Assembly: GCA_947089855.1 (NCBI GenBank)
Contig: CAMUML010000043.1
Location: 1-35,556, forward strand
DNA length: 35,556 nt
Direction: 5' to 3'
Source of the DNA: an uncultured Eubacterium sp.
GTDB lineage: Bacteria; Bacillota; Clostridia; Lachnospirales; Lachnospiraceae
The notes below the pieces were generated by a model. The model was not told the origin of the DNA. It did no database searches and saw only the letters and a program-made list of their open reading frames with translations. Numbering within the stretch: the first letter of the stretch is position 1; each line of letters begins with the position of its first letter. Made by a program: the position numbers and the translations under genes. This document shows positions 1-8,197 of the stretch, piece by piece.

Positions 1-53
1 CAATATCGCCCCGAATGGTTACTATGAGCGGCCCCCAGGCCGTGAATAGTAAC
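1..53 (+). repeat. Right end of a GTTACTATTCAC structured element (144-bp form)
   Basis: These 53 bases equal the last 53 bases of the element at 28338-28481 read on its minus strand, and closely match the end of the copy at 30661-30804. They finish with the family terminus GTGAATAGTAAC at 53. The rest of the copy lies left of the window. A second, different repeat begins immediately at 54. Confidence 0.85.
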
Positions 54-154
54 ATACTGCAGGCCGCCAGAATTTACAGTAATATAACTAAGAAAGTATT
101 TTGCTTGCGGCCCGCAGTCGGGTTATACTGTAAATTTAACTGGTGTGCAGTATA
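54..154 (+). repeat. TATACT-ended palindromic repeat, about 100 bp
   Basis: It starts ATACTGC and ends GCAGTATA, and aligns along its length with 12222-12321. The right part is itself a hairpin, TATACTG facing CAGTATA. It has no coding capacity and is probably a non-autonomous mobile or REP-like element. From 155 to 392 I see no gene, only a fragment of the related hairpin arm CTCACGAGCG near 279. Confidence 0.7.
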
Positions 155-392
155 AATAACGGATCCGGTTTTAATTTGGGGGTTGGCAGCCGGAAAAAGC
201 CCTTCACTATGTATGATAGGAGTTTTGATAACGGGATTTGATACTGACGGGCAGAAAAATCCGCCAGCAACGCCGACTCACGAGCGCCTCTACGGAAAGA
301 TATATGGCCGCTTGACAGCGGGGGTTATAGTAATCCATGTCCTACAAATTTCGTGGTCGATGTACTAGTACACCGTAAAATCCCCCGCGCCC

Positions 393-902
393 TTAATCTA
401 TACCATCGAACAATCGTTCAAAATCAATCTTTATATTCGGGAAATGAATCAAGTGTAAATCTTTTTTATTATCTTTTGTAACCGTATCTATTAAAAAATA
501 CTTAGGAATACCATTTTCATAATCCAAGTCATATATCTCAATAGACCGTTTCCAAATATCAACAATCCAGTACTCTGGAACTTCTTCCGATCTATATATT
601 TCCTTTTTTTCTGTCTTATCATATTTTGTAGTTGATGGAGATAATACCTCTAATACAAACTGTGGTGCATTTATAAAACTATTTCCCTTTCTGCTTTTCG
701 TCTGGCAATTAATCGATGCATCTGGGATTACTGTTTTTTCGCTTCCGTCAGTCATTCTCCACTTATATTGTACATTATCTGAATAAACTCTACATGTACT
801 GTCTTTTAACTGATTGTAGACCATATTTACAAAATTAATTATTACAGCAGAATGATCTGGTGATGCTCCCGCCATATCTGTGATCTGTAGATTTAAACTC
901 AT
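393..902 (-). CDS. Uma2-family (DUF820) putative PD-(D/E)XK nuclease-fold protein
   Basis: This encodes about 169 residues. The centre and C-terminal half carry the Uma2 signature: a PDASINC segment, then FVLEVLSPST, an acidic/lysine stretch, and PEYWIVD. In this family these form a restriction-endonuclease-like fold, but the cellular role of Uma2 proteins in Firmicutes is not established. I chose the ATG at 902 because an AGAGGGTG ribosome site precedes it, although an in-frame ATG lies at 926. A good minus-strand promoter lies just upstream. It is monocistronic and isolated between repeats. A second, divergent Uma2 gene lies at 30897. The family call is firm; a nuclease activity is inferred from family. 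Confidence 0.85.
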   Translation of the reverse strand: MSLNLQITDMAGASPDHSAVIINFVNMVYNQLKDSTCRVYSDNVQYKWRMTDGSEKTVIPDASINCQTKSRKGNSFINAPQFVLEVLSPSTTKYDKTEKKEIYRSEEVPEYWIVDIWKRSIEIYDLDYENGIPKYFLIDTVTKDNKKDLHLIHFPNIKIDFERLFDGID

Positions 903-924
903 ATACACACCCTCTTTCTTATAC

Positions 925-952
925 ATTATATCAAATTACCACCTATTTTCAA
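925..952 (-). promoter_or_regulatory. Sigma-A type promoter for the Uma2 gene
   Basis: On the minus strand there is TTGAAA, a 16-base spacer, then TATAAT, about 20 bases upstream of the chosen start codon. Both boxes are near consensus. Confidence 0.7.
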
Positions 953-980
953 GAATAAACTCTGATCTGATCAGAATAAA

Positions 981-1214
981 GTTACTATTCACGGGCAATG
1001 TCATTAACTTAGGCTCTTTCCTGCTGAAATTCAGCTATGTAAAGCCTTGAATTATCAGATGTTTTCTAATACTGGTCAAGGGCCAGATGGCTTAAGTAAA
1101 TGACATTGATTCACAGGCCAGGAATGCGCATAAACTGCGCATTCCATGAGAATATGATGTAGGAGTGGGGGCTATTTTGCAAAGCAAACTTTCCATATCG
1201 CCCCGAATAGTTAC
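981..1214 (+). repeat. Degenerate GTTACTATTCAC element split by a second insertion
   Basis: The left terminus GTTACTATTCACGG is at 981-994. From about 1117 the sequence resumes with the same hairpin arms as the 30661 copy (GGAATGCGC facing GCGCATTCC), a degraded core (GATGTAGGAGTG), and the second hairpin ending CGCCCCGAATAGTTAC at 1214. The third hairpin is missing. The interior is interrupted at 996-1108. Confidence 0.75.
996..1108. mobile_element. 113-bp MITE-like insert nested in the repeat at 981-1214
   Basis: It begins CAATGTCATTAACTTA and ends with the inverted TAAGTAAATGACATTG, giving terminal inverted repeats of about 16 bases with one mismatch. The flanks read ATTCACGGG on the left and ATTCACAGG on the right, a near-perfect 9-base duplication of the host repeat. 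There is no open reading frame, so it is a non-autonomous element. The parent transposon is unknown to me. Confidence 0.75.
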
Positions 1215-1492
1215 TAAACAAGAATACCACATGAAACAGATAAAATTAAAAAAGGGTCTTCCTAAAAACGGTCAATAAAGTTATAATAAACAAACAGCAC
1301 TGCTTTACAATTTTTAGTGCTGCTCAAACACCAAAAAAGATACGTTATCCCCGTCCTGCAATAGTTCAGGCAACTGCCATATGCTGTGTTGCCACAATGT
1401 ATACCGGATTCCACGTAAAGCCTATAAAAACCAGCCGGAAGTCCACTCCCCCTCCCCAGCATACAGCACCCCAGCTAAAGGAACCAAACCCC
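1215..1492. other. Non-coding gap upstream of the TetR gene
   Basis: I find no convincing gene, RNA or promoter pair here. Short open frames on both strands lack ribosome sites. It presumably contains the promoter and operator of the tetR-ABC operon. Confidence 0.4.
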
Positions 1493-2104
1493 ATGAACAA
1501 AAAATTTTTTACCCTCCCAAAAGAACGCCAGCAATCCATTCTAAACGCAGGCTACCAGGTATTTTCCCGCAATTCATACAAAAAAAGCCCCGTCGGTGAG
1601 ATCGCCGCCATCGCAGGCATCAGCAAATCACTCCTGTTTTACTATTTCCGCAACAAACAAGACCTCTACCTATTCCTTTGGGAAAACTGCCTACGCATAA
1701 CGTCCCAATATATGAACGCATCCGGCTGTTACAGCAAACAAGATTTATTTGAAATGATCTACTGCGGCATGCAGGCAAAAATGCATCTATTATACCAATA
1801 CCCAGACCTTGGCGCCTTCGCCATCCAGGCGTTTTACGAAAAAGACCCTGACGTATGCCCTGCTATCCACGCAAGCTACGAACAATACAAAAACACAGAT
1901 GCCAAAGACGCCCTGGAAAACCTTGACCCCAGCCAATTTATCGAGGGCATCGACATCCGCATGATGTACCGTGAGATGTACTTGGCAGCCGAAGGGTATT
2001 TATGGGAAATGCTGCATAAAGAAGAGCTGGATTACAATAAAATGGAACAAGATCTTTTAGAATTAACCGCATTTTGGAAGAAAATATATTCGAGGAAAAA
2101 ATAA
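1493..2104 (+). CDS. TetR/AcrR-family transcriptional regulator
   Basis: This protein of about 203 residues has an N-terminal TetR helix-turn-helix (roughly residues 10-60, with the segments VGEIAAIAGISKSLLFYYF and NKQDLY), followed by a helical ligand/dimer domain without recognisable family identity. The ATG at 1493 follows an AAAGGA site; the open frame extends upstream but without a better start. The stop is 2 bases before the ABC ATPase start, so the two are surely co-transcribed. By analogy with other tetR-ABC operons it likely represses its own transporter operon. The ligand is unknown. Confidence 0.9.
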   Translation: MNKKFFTLPKERQQSILNAGYQVFSRNSYKKSPVGEIAAIAGISKSLLFYYFRNKQDLYLFLWENCLRITSQYMNASGCYSKQDLFEMIYCGMQAKMHLLYQYPDLGAFAIQAFYEKDPDVCPAIHASYEQYKNTDAKDALENLDPSQFIEGIDIRMMYREMYLAAEGYLWEMLHKEELDYNKMEQDLLELTAFWKKIYSRKK

Positions 2105-2106
2105 AT

Positions 2107-2991
2107 ATGAATGCAATTGAGATAAAAGGGCTGACAAAATATTACGGCAAGTCCAAAGGGATTGAAGCACTGGACTTATCGGCCGCCGAAGGGGAATTTT
2201 TTGGCTTTATCGGGCCAAATGGGGCTGGCAAGAGTACGACAGTCCGTATCCTGCTCGGCTTGTTAAAAGCTGACAGCGGCAGCGCAACGGTTCTTGGAAA
2301 AGATATACGTACACAAAAAGAACGCATACTCGCCGAGGTCGGCTACCTGCCCTCGGAAACTGTTTTTTACCCAGGCATGCGGGTACGGGATGTCATCCGG
2401 TTTTCGGCCAGCCTGCGTGGGACCCCCTGCCCAGATGCTGCAGGCTTATGTGAACGGCTGCAGCTGGATACATCAAAAAAAGCCGCCCAGCTTTCCCTTG
2501 GCAACCGCAAAAAATTAGGCATTGTCTGTGCGCTGCAAAGCAGGCCCAAACTATGCATCTTAGATGAACCGACAAGCGGGCTTGACCCTTTGATGCAGCG
2601 GGCATTTTTTGCGATATTAAAAGAGCTGCATGCGCAAGGGACAACGATTTTTCTATCTTCCCATATTTTATCCGAAATACAGCACCACTGTACAAGGGCC
2701 GCCGTAATACGGGAAGGGCACATCATTGCCTGCGGCAGTGTAGCAGATTTGGCACAGACAAGCGCGAAACGGGTACAGGTGCAGGGGGCGGTAGACGTTT
2801 CGGCACTTCCTGGCATTAAAGATCTGCAGCAGTCAGAAAATAGCCAGCGGTTCCTTTATAGCGGCGATATAACCCGCCTGGTCCAAATACTGGCAAGCCA
2901 GCCGGTTACCGACCTTACCGTTACCGAACCAGATTTGGAAGAAATATTTATGCACTACTACCAGCAGGATACCGGACAGGAAGCGACATAA
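2107..2991 (+). CDS. ABC transporter ATP-binding protein
   Basis: A protein of about 294 residues with a complete nucleotide-binding domain: Walker A GPNGAGKST at residues 36-44, the signature LSLGNRKK, Walker B LCILDEPTSGLD, and the H-loop LSSH. The C-terminal extension of about 80 residues is typical of ABC-2 drug or bacteriocin exporters. The start at 2107 is preceded by GAGGAAAA. It works with the permease at 3200-3985. The substrate cannot be told from sequence; TetR linkage suggests a toxic small molecule or peptide. A 158-bp palindromic element separates it from its permease. Confidence 0.93.
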   Translation: MNAIEIKGLTKYYGKSKGIEALDLSAAEGEFFGFIGPNGAGKSTTVRILLGLLKADSGSATVLGKDIRTQKERILAEVGYLPSETVFYPGMRVRDVIRFSASLRGTPCPDAAGLCERLQLDTSKKAAQLSLGNRKKLGIVCALQSRPKLCILDEPTSGLDPLMQRAFFAILKELHAQGTTIFLSSHILSEIQHHCTRAAVIREGHIIACGSVADLAQTSAKRVQVQGAVDVSALPGIKDLQQSENSQRFLYSGDITRLVQILASQPVTDLTVTEPDLEEIFMHYYQQDTGQEAT

Positions 2992-3003
2992 GATTGTGCA
3001 ATA

Positions 3004-3161
3004 AGGAACTGTCCCAAAATAACTTACCGTATTCCTTGTCTTTTTCTCCGATAGCACCACTTAAAAATCAGTTACATAGCCCGCTATGCGCCTGATTTTT
3101 AAGTGGCACTCTCGAAGAAAAATCCTGCGGACTATCGGTAAGTTATTTCGGGGCAGTTCCT
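3004..3161. repeat. 158-bp palindromic element between ATPase and permease genes
   Basis: Terminal inverted repeats of about 26 bases: AGGAACTGTCCCAAAATAAC at the left and GTTATTTCGGGGCAGTTCCT at the right, both continuing into the matched CTTACCG/CGGTAAG. An inner hairpin is built on CACTTAAAAATCAG facing CTGATTTTTAAGTG. It has no coding capacity, so it is a MITE-like element. A partial relative lies at 9113-9190. Transcripts through it would form a large hairpin that could lower permease expression relative to ATPase. Confidence 0.8.
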
Positions 3162-3199
3162 AAAGCAACAAAATAGCAAAATGAAATAGGGGTAATCGT

Positions 3200-3985
3200 A
3201 TGACATTATTAAAACACGAACTTCGGCAGGGCCGCGGCCCATTGATCATATGGACAACTGCAATTGGGTTCCTCCTGCTTATCTGTATTTTGATCTATCC
3301 TGAAATGAAAGAAGAAATGGATGAAATGAATGATATTTTTTCCTCTATGGGCAGTTTTACACAAGCTTTTGGGATGGATAAGGTCAGCTTTGGGACACTG
3401 GCTGGGTTTTACGCAGTAGAATGCGGGAATATCCTTGGGCTGGGCGGAGCGCTGTTTGCTTCCCTTTGTGCGGCCAATATCTTGGCAAAAGAGGAAAAAG
3501 GGCATACGGCGGAATTTTTGCTTACCCATCCGGTCAGCCGCGGCAAAATTGCTACAGCCAAAGGGGCAGCCGTGCTTTTGCAGATCGCAGTTTTAAATGT
3601 GGCGGTATACCTGGCTGCCGCAGGCTCCATTGCATGGATTGGGGAAGAAATTCCTTGGAAACTGCTGACACTGCTGCATCTGGCCTACTTTCTGGTCCAG
3701 GCGCAGCTGGCCGGCATTTGTTTTGGCATATCCGCATTCCTACGAAACGGCAGTACTGGCATCGGGCTTGGAACTGCCGCCATCTTGTATTTTTTAAACC
3801 TGATCGCAAATATTTCCAGCCAGGCGGAATTTTTAAAGTATATCACCCCGTTTGGATACGCCAATGGCAGCGAGATTGCAGCAAATGGCTGCCTGGATGG
3901 GAAACGGGTGCTGATCGGGATGGCTTTCCTGGCTGCGGGTGTTTTCGCTGGATATGTAAAATATTTGCATAAAGACATTACATAG
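3200..3985 (+). CDS. ABC-2 type transporter permease
   Basis: A 261-residue membrane protein. A short cytoplasmic N-terminus (MTLLKHELRQ) leads into a first membrane helix, followed by about five further hydrophobic segments and a lysine-rich C-terminus. The loop EEKGHTAEFLLTHPVSR between the second and third helices is characteristic of ABC-2 permeases of the NosY/YhcI type. A TAGGGG site precedes the ATG. It is the membrane partner of the ATPase at 2107. It ends 11 bases from the convergent CapF-like gene with no clear terminator between. Confidence 0.88.
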   Translation: MTLLKHELRQGRGPLIIWTTAIGFLLLICILIYPEMKEEMDEMNDIFSSMGSFTQAFGMDKVSFGTLAGFYAVECGNILGLGGALFASLCAANILAKEEKGHTAEFLLTHPVSRGKIATAKGAAVLLQIAVLNVAVYLAAAGSIAWIGEEIPWKLLTLLHLAYFLVQAQLAGICFGISAFLRNGSTGIGLGTAAILYFLNLIANISSQAEFLKYITPFGYANGSEIAANGCLDGKRVLIGMAFLAAGVFAGYVKYLHKDIT

Positions 3986-3996
3986 CCTAAACACAG

Positions 3997-5235
3997 TTAT
4001 CCTTTCCCCTCCAAAACAACCGGCTCATAGAAGGTATCCGGGTTTTGTGCATCGAACTGTTCATTTGCCCATATTACCGTAACCAAATCCTGTGAATCTG
4101 AAAGATTCGTAATACTATGCGTATACCCTGGCAGCATCTGCACCGCCTGCATTTGGCTGCCTTTGGCTTCAAACCGGCAAACTGGATATGCTTTGCCCGT
4201 CCCTGGGTCTATGCCAACCTTTTGCTGCTGGATAAGCCCGTAGCCTGAAACGACGAAAAAGATTTCCCATTTGGAATTATGCCAATGCTGCCCCTTGGTA
4301 ACCCCTGGTTTTATAATATTGACCGATACCTGCCCACAGCAGGGTAGCTTTAGCAATTCGGTAAAGCTTCCATTTTCATTTATATGGGGCTGTAAACGGT
4401 AAGCCATCTTTTCCATCGGCAAATAAGAAAGGTAGGTACTGTAAAGCTTCTTTTCAAACGAACCCTCCGGCAATTGGGGCATAAGGAGCGTTTCCGGCAC
4501 AGACCGGAACACTTCCAGCAAGCCGGTGATCTTGCCTAATCCTGCCCGATGTGTAACCGGGACATAGCAGTACTTTCCAAAACCGTCCGGCACGGGGCCA
4601 TCCCCTTGATAGGTACAACGGTGTTCCCTGCCCTCCAATGCGTCCAACATTTCATTTACCAAATCATCTATATAAACCAATTCCAGCTCTATGGAACGGT
4701 CATGGACCGTATACTCCAAGCCGTTTGCTATCGCATTGCAAAAAGTTGCAACCGCCGAATTATAATTGGGCCTGCACCATTTTCCAAAAAGGTTCGGAAA
4801 CCGGTATACCAGCACCCGCGCACCCGTGGACTTTGCATAATGGAAAAAAAGCCCTTCCCCTGCCCGCTTGCTTTTGCCATATTCCGAACCGGCAAACCGT
4901 CCGGTTAACGCTGCCTGGGAGGAGCTGGCAAACATTACTGGGCAGGTATTGTGGCACATTTTTAAAGTATCCAGCAGTTTTTCCGAAAAACCAGCGTTTC
5001 CATCCATAAATTCCGACGGTTCTTCCGGCCGGTTTACACCTGCCAGGTGAAAGATAAAATCCGCCTTTTTGCAGTATGTTTCAAACAGCCGCGTATCCGT
5101 ATCCCTATCGTACTCAAAAATATCCGTAATGGCCAGATCCGCGCGCCTTTTGTCCTTCCCGTCGCGGACTGTTTTCAGATTTTCCACCAGATTTTTCCCG
5201 ACAAACCCTTTTGCCCCTGTGACCAATATGTTCAA
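3997..5235 (-). CDS. capF: CapF-like UDP-2-acetamido-2,6-dideoxy-hexos-4-ulose reductase
   Basis: About 412 residues in two domains, as in CapF/WbjC. The N-terminal SDR reductase domain has the NAD(P)-binding NILVTGAKGFVGKNL and SEYGKSKRAGE with catalytic Tyr/Lys. The C-terminal cupin domain (from about residue 285) has the metal-binding GVTKGQHWHNSKWEIFFVVSG. Known CapF enzymes reduce the CapE product to UDP-N-acetyl-L-pneumosamine. The start is probably TTG at 5235, which overlaps the CapE stop in the 4-base TTGA arrangement and has a G-rich ribosome site; a GTG lies at 5253. This is the last gene of the polysaccharide cluster. No CapG homologue follows. Confidence 0.92.
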   Translation of the reverse strand: MNILVTGAKGFVGKNLVENLKTVRDGKDKRRADLAITDIFEYDRDTDTRLFETYCKKADFIFHLAGVNRPEEPSEFMDGNAGFSEKLLDTLKMCHNTCPVMFASSSQAALTGRFAGSEYGKSKRAGEGLFFHYAKSTGARVLVYRFPNLFGKWCRPNYNSAVATFCNAIANGLEYTVHDRSIELELVYIDDLVNEMLDALEGREHRCTYQGDGPVPDGFGKYCYVPVTHRAGLGKITGLLEVFRSVPETLLMPQLPEGSFEKKLYSTYLSYLPMEKMAYRLQPHINENGSFTELLKLPCCGQVSVNIIKPGVTKGQHWHNSKWEIFFVVSGYGLIQQQKVGIDPGTGKAYPVCRFEAKGSQMQAVQMLPGYTHSITNLSDSQDLVTVIWANEQFDAQNPDTFYEPVVLEGKG

Positions 5236-6275
5236 TCCCCCGCCCCCTTCCACTCTTTTCGCACATAATCCGTTGTCATTAATTTTGCTACCGCACCGTC
5301 GACATCCAGCCGCCTTGTATTGTGGCTGGTATAAGCCTCTTCTGGCCGCACCGCCACCTGGCCGTCAACAAAATATTTATCATAATTTAAATCCCGGTTG
5401 TCGGCCGCCACACGGTAATACCTGCCCATATCCTCCGACCGCAGGCGCTCTTCTTTTGTCATCAATGTTTCATAAAGCTTTTCCCCGTGCCTTGTCCCAA
5501 TCGTTTGTATCCCAGTATCCCCAAACAATTTTTGGACCGCCTGGGCCAGCACGCCAATCGTACTGGCATCCGCTTTTTGGATAAACAGGTCGCCCGGCCT
5601 GGCATGCTCAAATGCAAACAATACCAAATCAACTGCTTCATCCAGGTTCATCAAAAACCGCGTCATTTCCGGATCCGTAACCGTAACCGGTTTGCCTGCC
5701 CGGATCTGGCCGATAAAAAGCGGAATCACTGACCCCCTGCTGCACATAACGTTTCCATACCTAGTACAACATATGACAGTATCGCCCCGTTCAGCCGCAA
5801 CCCTGGCATTTGCCCGCACTACATGTTCCATCATCGCTTTTGACGTCCCCATTGCATTGATCGGGTACGCCGCCTTATCAGTGCTAAGGCATACCACCCG
5901 TTTCACCTTTTCTGCTATCGCAGCGTGCAGGACATTATTTGTGCCTTCTACATTAGTCAACACCGCTTCCATTGGAAAAAACTCGCAAGACGGTACCTGC
6001 TTTAACGCTGCTGCATGAAAGATATAGTCCACGCCAACCATTGCGTCATGGACCGCCAAGGGGTCCCTGACATCCCCGATATAAAATTTTACCTTCTTTG
6101 CTGCATCCGGATATTCCGACTGCAGCCTGTGGCGCATATCATCCTGCTTTTTTTCATCACGGGAAAAAATCCGGATTTCACGGATGTCCGTCGGAAGGAA
6201 CTGTTTTAACACCGTTTGCCCGAAAGAACCAGTGCCCCCTGTGATTAATAATATGGAATCTTGAAAAGACAACAT
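5232..6275 (-). CDS. capE: CapE-like UDP-GlcNAc 4,6-dehydratase / 5-epimerase (inverting)
   Basis: A 347-residue SDR enzyme: the nucleotide-binding LITGGTGSFG near the N-terminus, then HAAALKQVP, LSTDKAAYPINAMGTSKAMM, and TRYGNVMCSRGSVIPLF. Methionine occupies the usual tyrosine position of the YxxxK motif (MGTSK), as known for CapE/FlaA1-type inverting dehydratases. It converts UDP-GlcNAc to the 4-keto-L-arabino intermediate used by CapF. The ATG follows GGGAG at seven bases. It overlaps capF by four bases and lies 31 bases after gmhA. Confidence 0.92.
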   Translation of the reverse strand: MLSFQDSILLITGGTGSFGQTVLKQFLPTDIREIRIFSRDEKKQDDMRHRLQSEYPDAAKKVKFYIGDVRDPLAVHDAMVGVDYIFHAAALKQVPSCEFFPMEAVLTNVEGTNNVLHAAIAEKVKRVVCLSTDKAAYPINAMGTSKAMMEHVVRANARVAAERGDTVICCTRYGNVMCSRGSVIPLFIGQIRAGKPVTVTDPEMTRFLMNLDEAVDLVLFAFEHARPGDLFIQKADASTIGVLAQAVQKLFGDTGIQTIGTRHGEKLYETLMTKEERLRSEDMGRYYRVAADNRDLNYDKYFVDGQVAVRPEEAYTSHNTRRLDVDGAVAKLMTTDYVRKEWKGAGD

Positions 6276-6306
6276 TTTTTTCTCCCATCAACCGTTTTAT
6301 AAATTC

Positions 6307-6978
6307 CTAACCAAAAAAACGTGTTTCCAGCATCAAACACCAACAATGGTAAATCGGCAAATGCAGCTCCTGGACCCGATAGGTTTCTGTTTCCGGAACC
6401 CTGACCGCAATATCCGAAACTGCTGCCAACGCCCCGCCGCCAGAGCCTGTCAGCCCCAGTACTTTCATGCCGCTTGCTTTAGCCACTACCGCAGCCTTTA
6501 TAATATTTTCGCTGTTTCCAGAAGTTGACACACCCAAAAAGACATCTCCGGCCCGTCCGAAACCAAAAAGCTGCTGCGCAAATACCCCTGTGCCATCCAC
6601 ATCGTTCGCGTAAGCCGTAGCCAACGCCCCATGCGAGGTCAACGCGATCGCCATCAAGCCTTTTTCCAGCTTTTGGGCCAATTCCAATCCACGTTTTGGA
6701 TCCACTGACCGTAATTTTTCCGCATACGCCTTTGTAACTGGCCTTGGAGCCTGGAACCGTTTCATCAGTTCTGCCACAATATGCTCCGAATCTGCCGCAG
6801 AGCCGCCATTTCCCGCAACCAGCAGCTTTCCATCCTGCTGGTAGCAGGCTTCCATAACAACATATGCATCCATAATATCCTGCGCAATATCCTTTAACTT
6901 TGGATACCGTTCAACCAGCTGTGTGATATGGCCCTGCAATTTGGCACGCTTTGGCAAATCCCCATTTATCAGATACAA
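6307..6978 (-). CDS. gmhA: Phosphoheptose isomerase (SIS domain), GmhA family
   Basis: A SIS-domain protein of about 223 residues. GNGGSAADSEHIVAELMKRF and LGVSTSGNSENIIKA are the GmhA substrate-binding motifs, and LTSHGALATAYANDV matches the central active-site strand. GmhA converts sedoheptulose 7-phosphate to D-glycero-D-manno-heptose 7-phosphate. I favour the TTG at 6978: its ribosome site GGAGGGAGG lies seven bases upstream, and the alternative ATG at 6996 overlaps that site. It feeds the kinase at 9430. The phosphatase GmhB and guanylyltransferase HddC are not seen here. Confidence 0.9.
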   Translation of the reverse strand: MYLINGDLPKRAKLQGHITQLVERYPKLKDIAQDIMDAYVVMEACYQQDGKLLVAGNGGSAADSEHIVAELMKRFQAPRPVTKAYAEKLRSVDPKRGLELAQKLEKGLMAIALTSHGALATAYANDVDGTGVFAQQLFGFGRAGDVFLGVSTSGNSENIIKAAVVAKASGMKVLGLTGSGGGALAAVSDIAVRVPETETYRVQELHLPIYHCWCLMLETRFFG

Positions 6979-7000
6979 TGCCCATCCTCCCTCCATCAGC

Positions 7001-7093
7001 TATACTCACGAGCGATAAAGTTTACCATATGATGTAAGATAAAGACGCTCGTGAGCCGGTGTTACTTGGCAAATTTTAGTGTTTGCCAGTATA
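7001..7093 (-). repeat. 93-bp TATACT-ended hairpin repeat
   Basis: It begins TATACT and ends AGTATA, with an internal hairpin of CTCACGAGCG (7005-7014) facing CGCTCGTGAG (7046-7055). The copy at 23039-23131 has the same length and layout. It shares termini with the roughly 100-bp repeats at 54 and 12222. A fragment of the 100-bp form, reversed, follows at 7104-7139. Confidence 0.7.
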
Positions 7094-7141
7094 AATAACG
7101 AAAATATACTGCGCACCAGTTAAATTTACAATATAACTGTA

Positions 7142-8197
7142 CTACCTGACCAGGAATTGCCTGCTGCCTTGTGCCGCACCTACGCCTGCCCGGATTTTCC
7201 CCCTCCAATAATTTAACAGGTCCTCCATTGTTTTTTCATAAGGGATCTGTGGTTCCCAGCCTGTATGTTCCTTAAACTTCCTGCAGTCCGGCACCTGCAG
7301 GTCCGCATCGACCGGCCGCAGCCGCCCCGGGTCGGCTACCACCTCGATCCCATCTTTTTTTGTACTGAAAGAAAGCAAAGTACGCAAGGTATCGCCCACT
7401 TCACACGTATACGACCCGCCAATATTGTAATATTCCCCTGCTATTGGGTTTTCGGTGACCAGCATATAATAGGCACGCACCGCATCGCGGACATCCGCAT
7501 AGGTACGCAGGCTTTTTAAATTCCCTACCATAACTTTTGGCCCAATGGCCCCTGCCTCCACCATTGCAATCTGCTTCGCAAAGCTGCTTTCATGGAATAC
7601 ATCGCCGCGCCTTGGGCCTGTATGGGTAAACATCCTGGTCGTCACCACCGCCATGCCATACGCCTGCGCATAAAACCGCCCCAGCAGGTCCGTCCCGGCC
7701 TTGCTTATGGCATAAGGGCTGGCCGGGTGGAACCGGCATTCCTAGTGGATGCCGCCCTGCGGCTTTTCCCCTGCCGGTATCTTGCCAAATACCTCGGAAC
7801 TTGCGCAGATATGGATAACCGGACGGTAGCCGCTGTCCGCCCTGCACGCATTCCGCAGGGCCTCCAGCAGCCTGCAGGTGCCCAGGATATTCGTATTCAA
7901 CGTATCAACAGGGGCATCAAAGCTGGCCTGCGGGTAGCTCTGTGCCGCAAGGTGGAACACATAATCCGGCCTGCAGCCGTCAACCACCTTCACAAGCGAC
8001 ATCTGGTCATTCAAGTCCGCATATTCAAAAAACAGCCTGTCCCCCCTGTTTACCCGGCCAAGCAGGTGCCCGACATTATCCAGCGGGCTCCTCCAGCGGC
8101 ACACGCCATAGACTTCCCAATCCGTATGTTCCAGCAGGAAATCCGCAAGGTGCGACCCTACCATCCCTGTAATCCCTGTAATCAATGCTTTTACCAT
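7142..8197 (-). pseudogene. GDP-mannose 4,6-dehydratase-like gene with in-frame amber stop
   Basis: A single frame of 352 codons is broken by TAG at 7742-7744. Upstream: KALITGITGMVGSHLADFLL (NAD binding), FHLAAQSYPQASF and HICASSEVFGKI, the hallmarks of GMD. Directly after the stop the same frame gives ECRFHPASPYAISKAG with the catalytic Tyr and Lys, then TRMFTHTGPRRGDVF. One base change (GAG to TAG) explains it. The truncated 151-residue product lacks the catalytic pair. Next to heptose genes it may have been a GDP-heptose 4,6-dehydratase rather than a mannose enzyme (inference). It overlaps the reductase gene by seven bases. Confidence 0.9.

Noticed and set aside
183-368. 61-codon open frame near the left edge
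   Set aside because: No ribosome site, no recognisable family and it overlaps repeat fragments.
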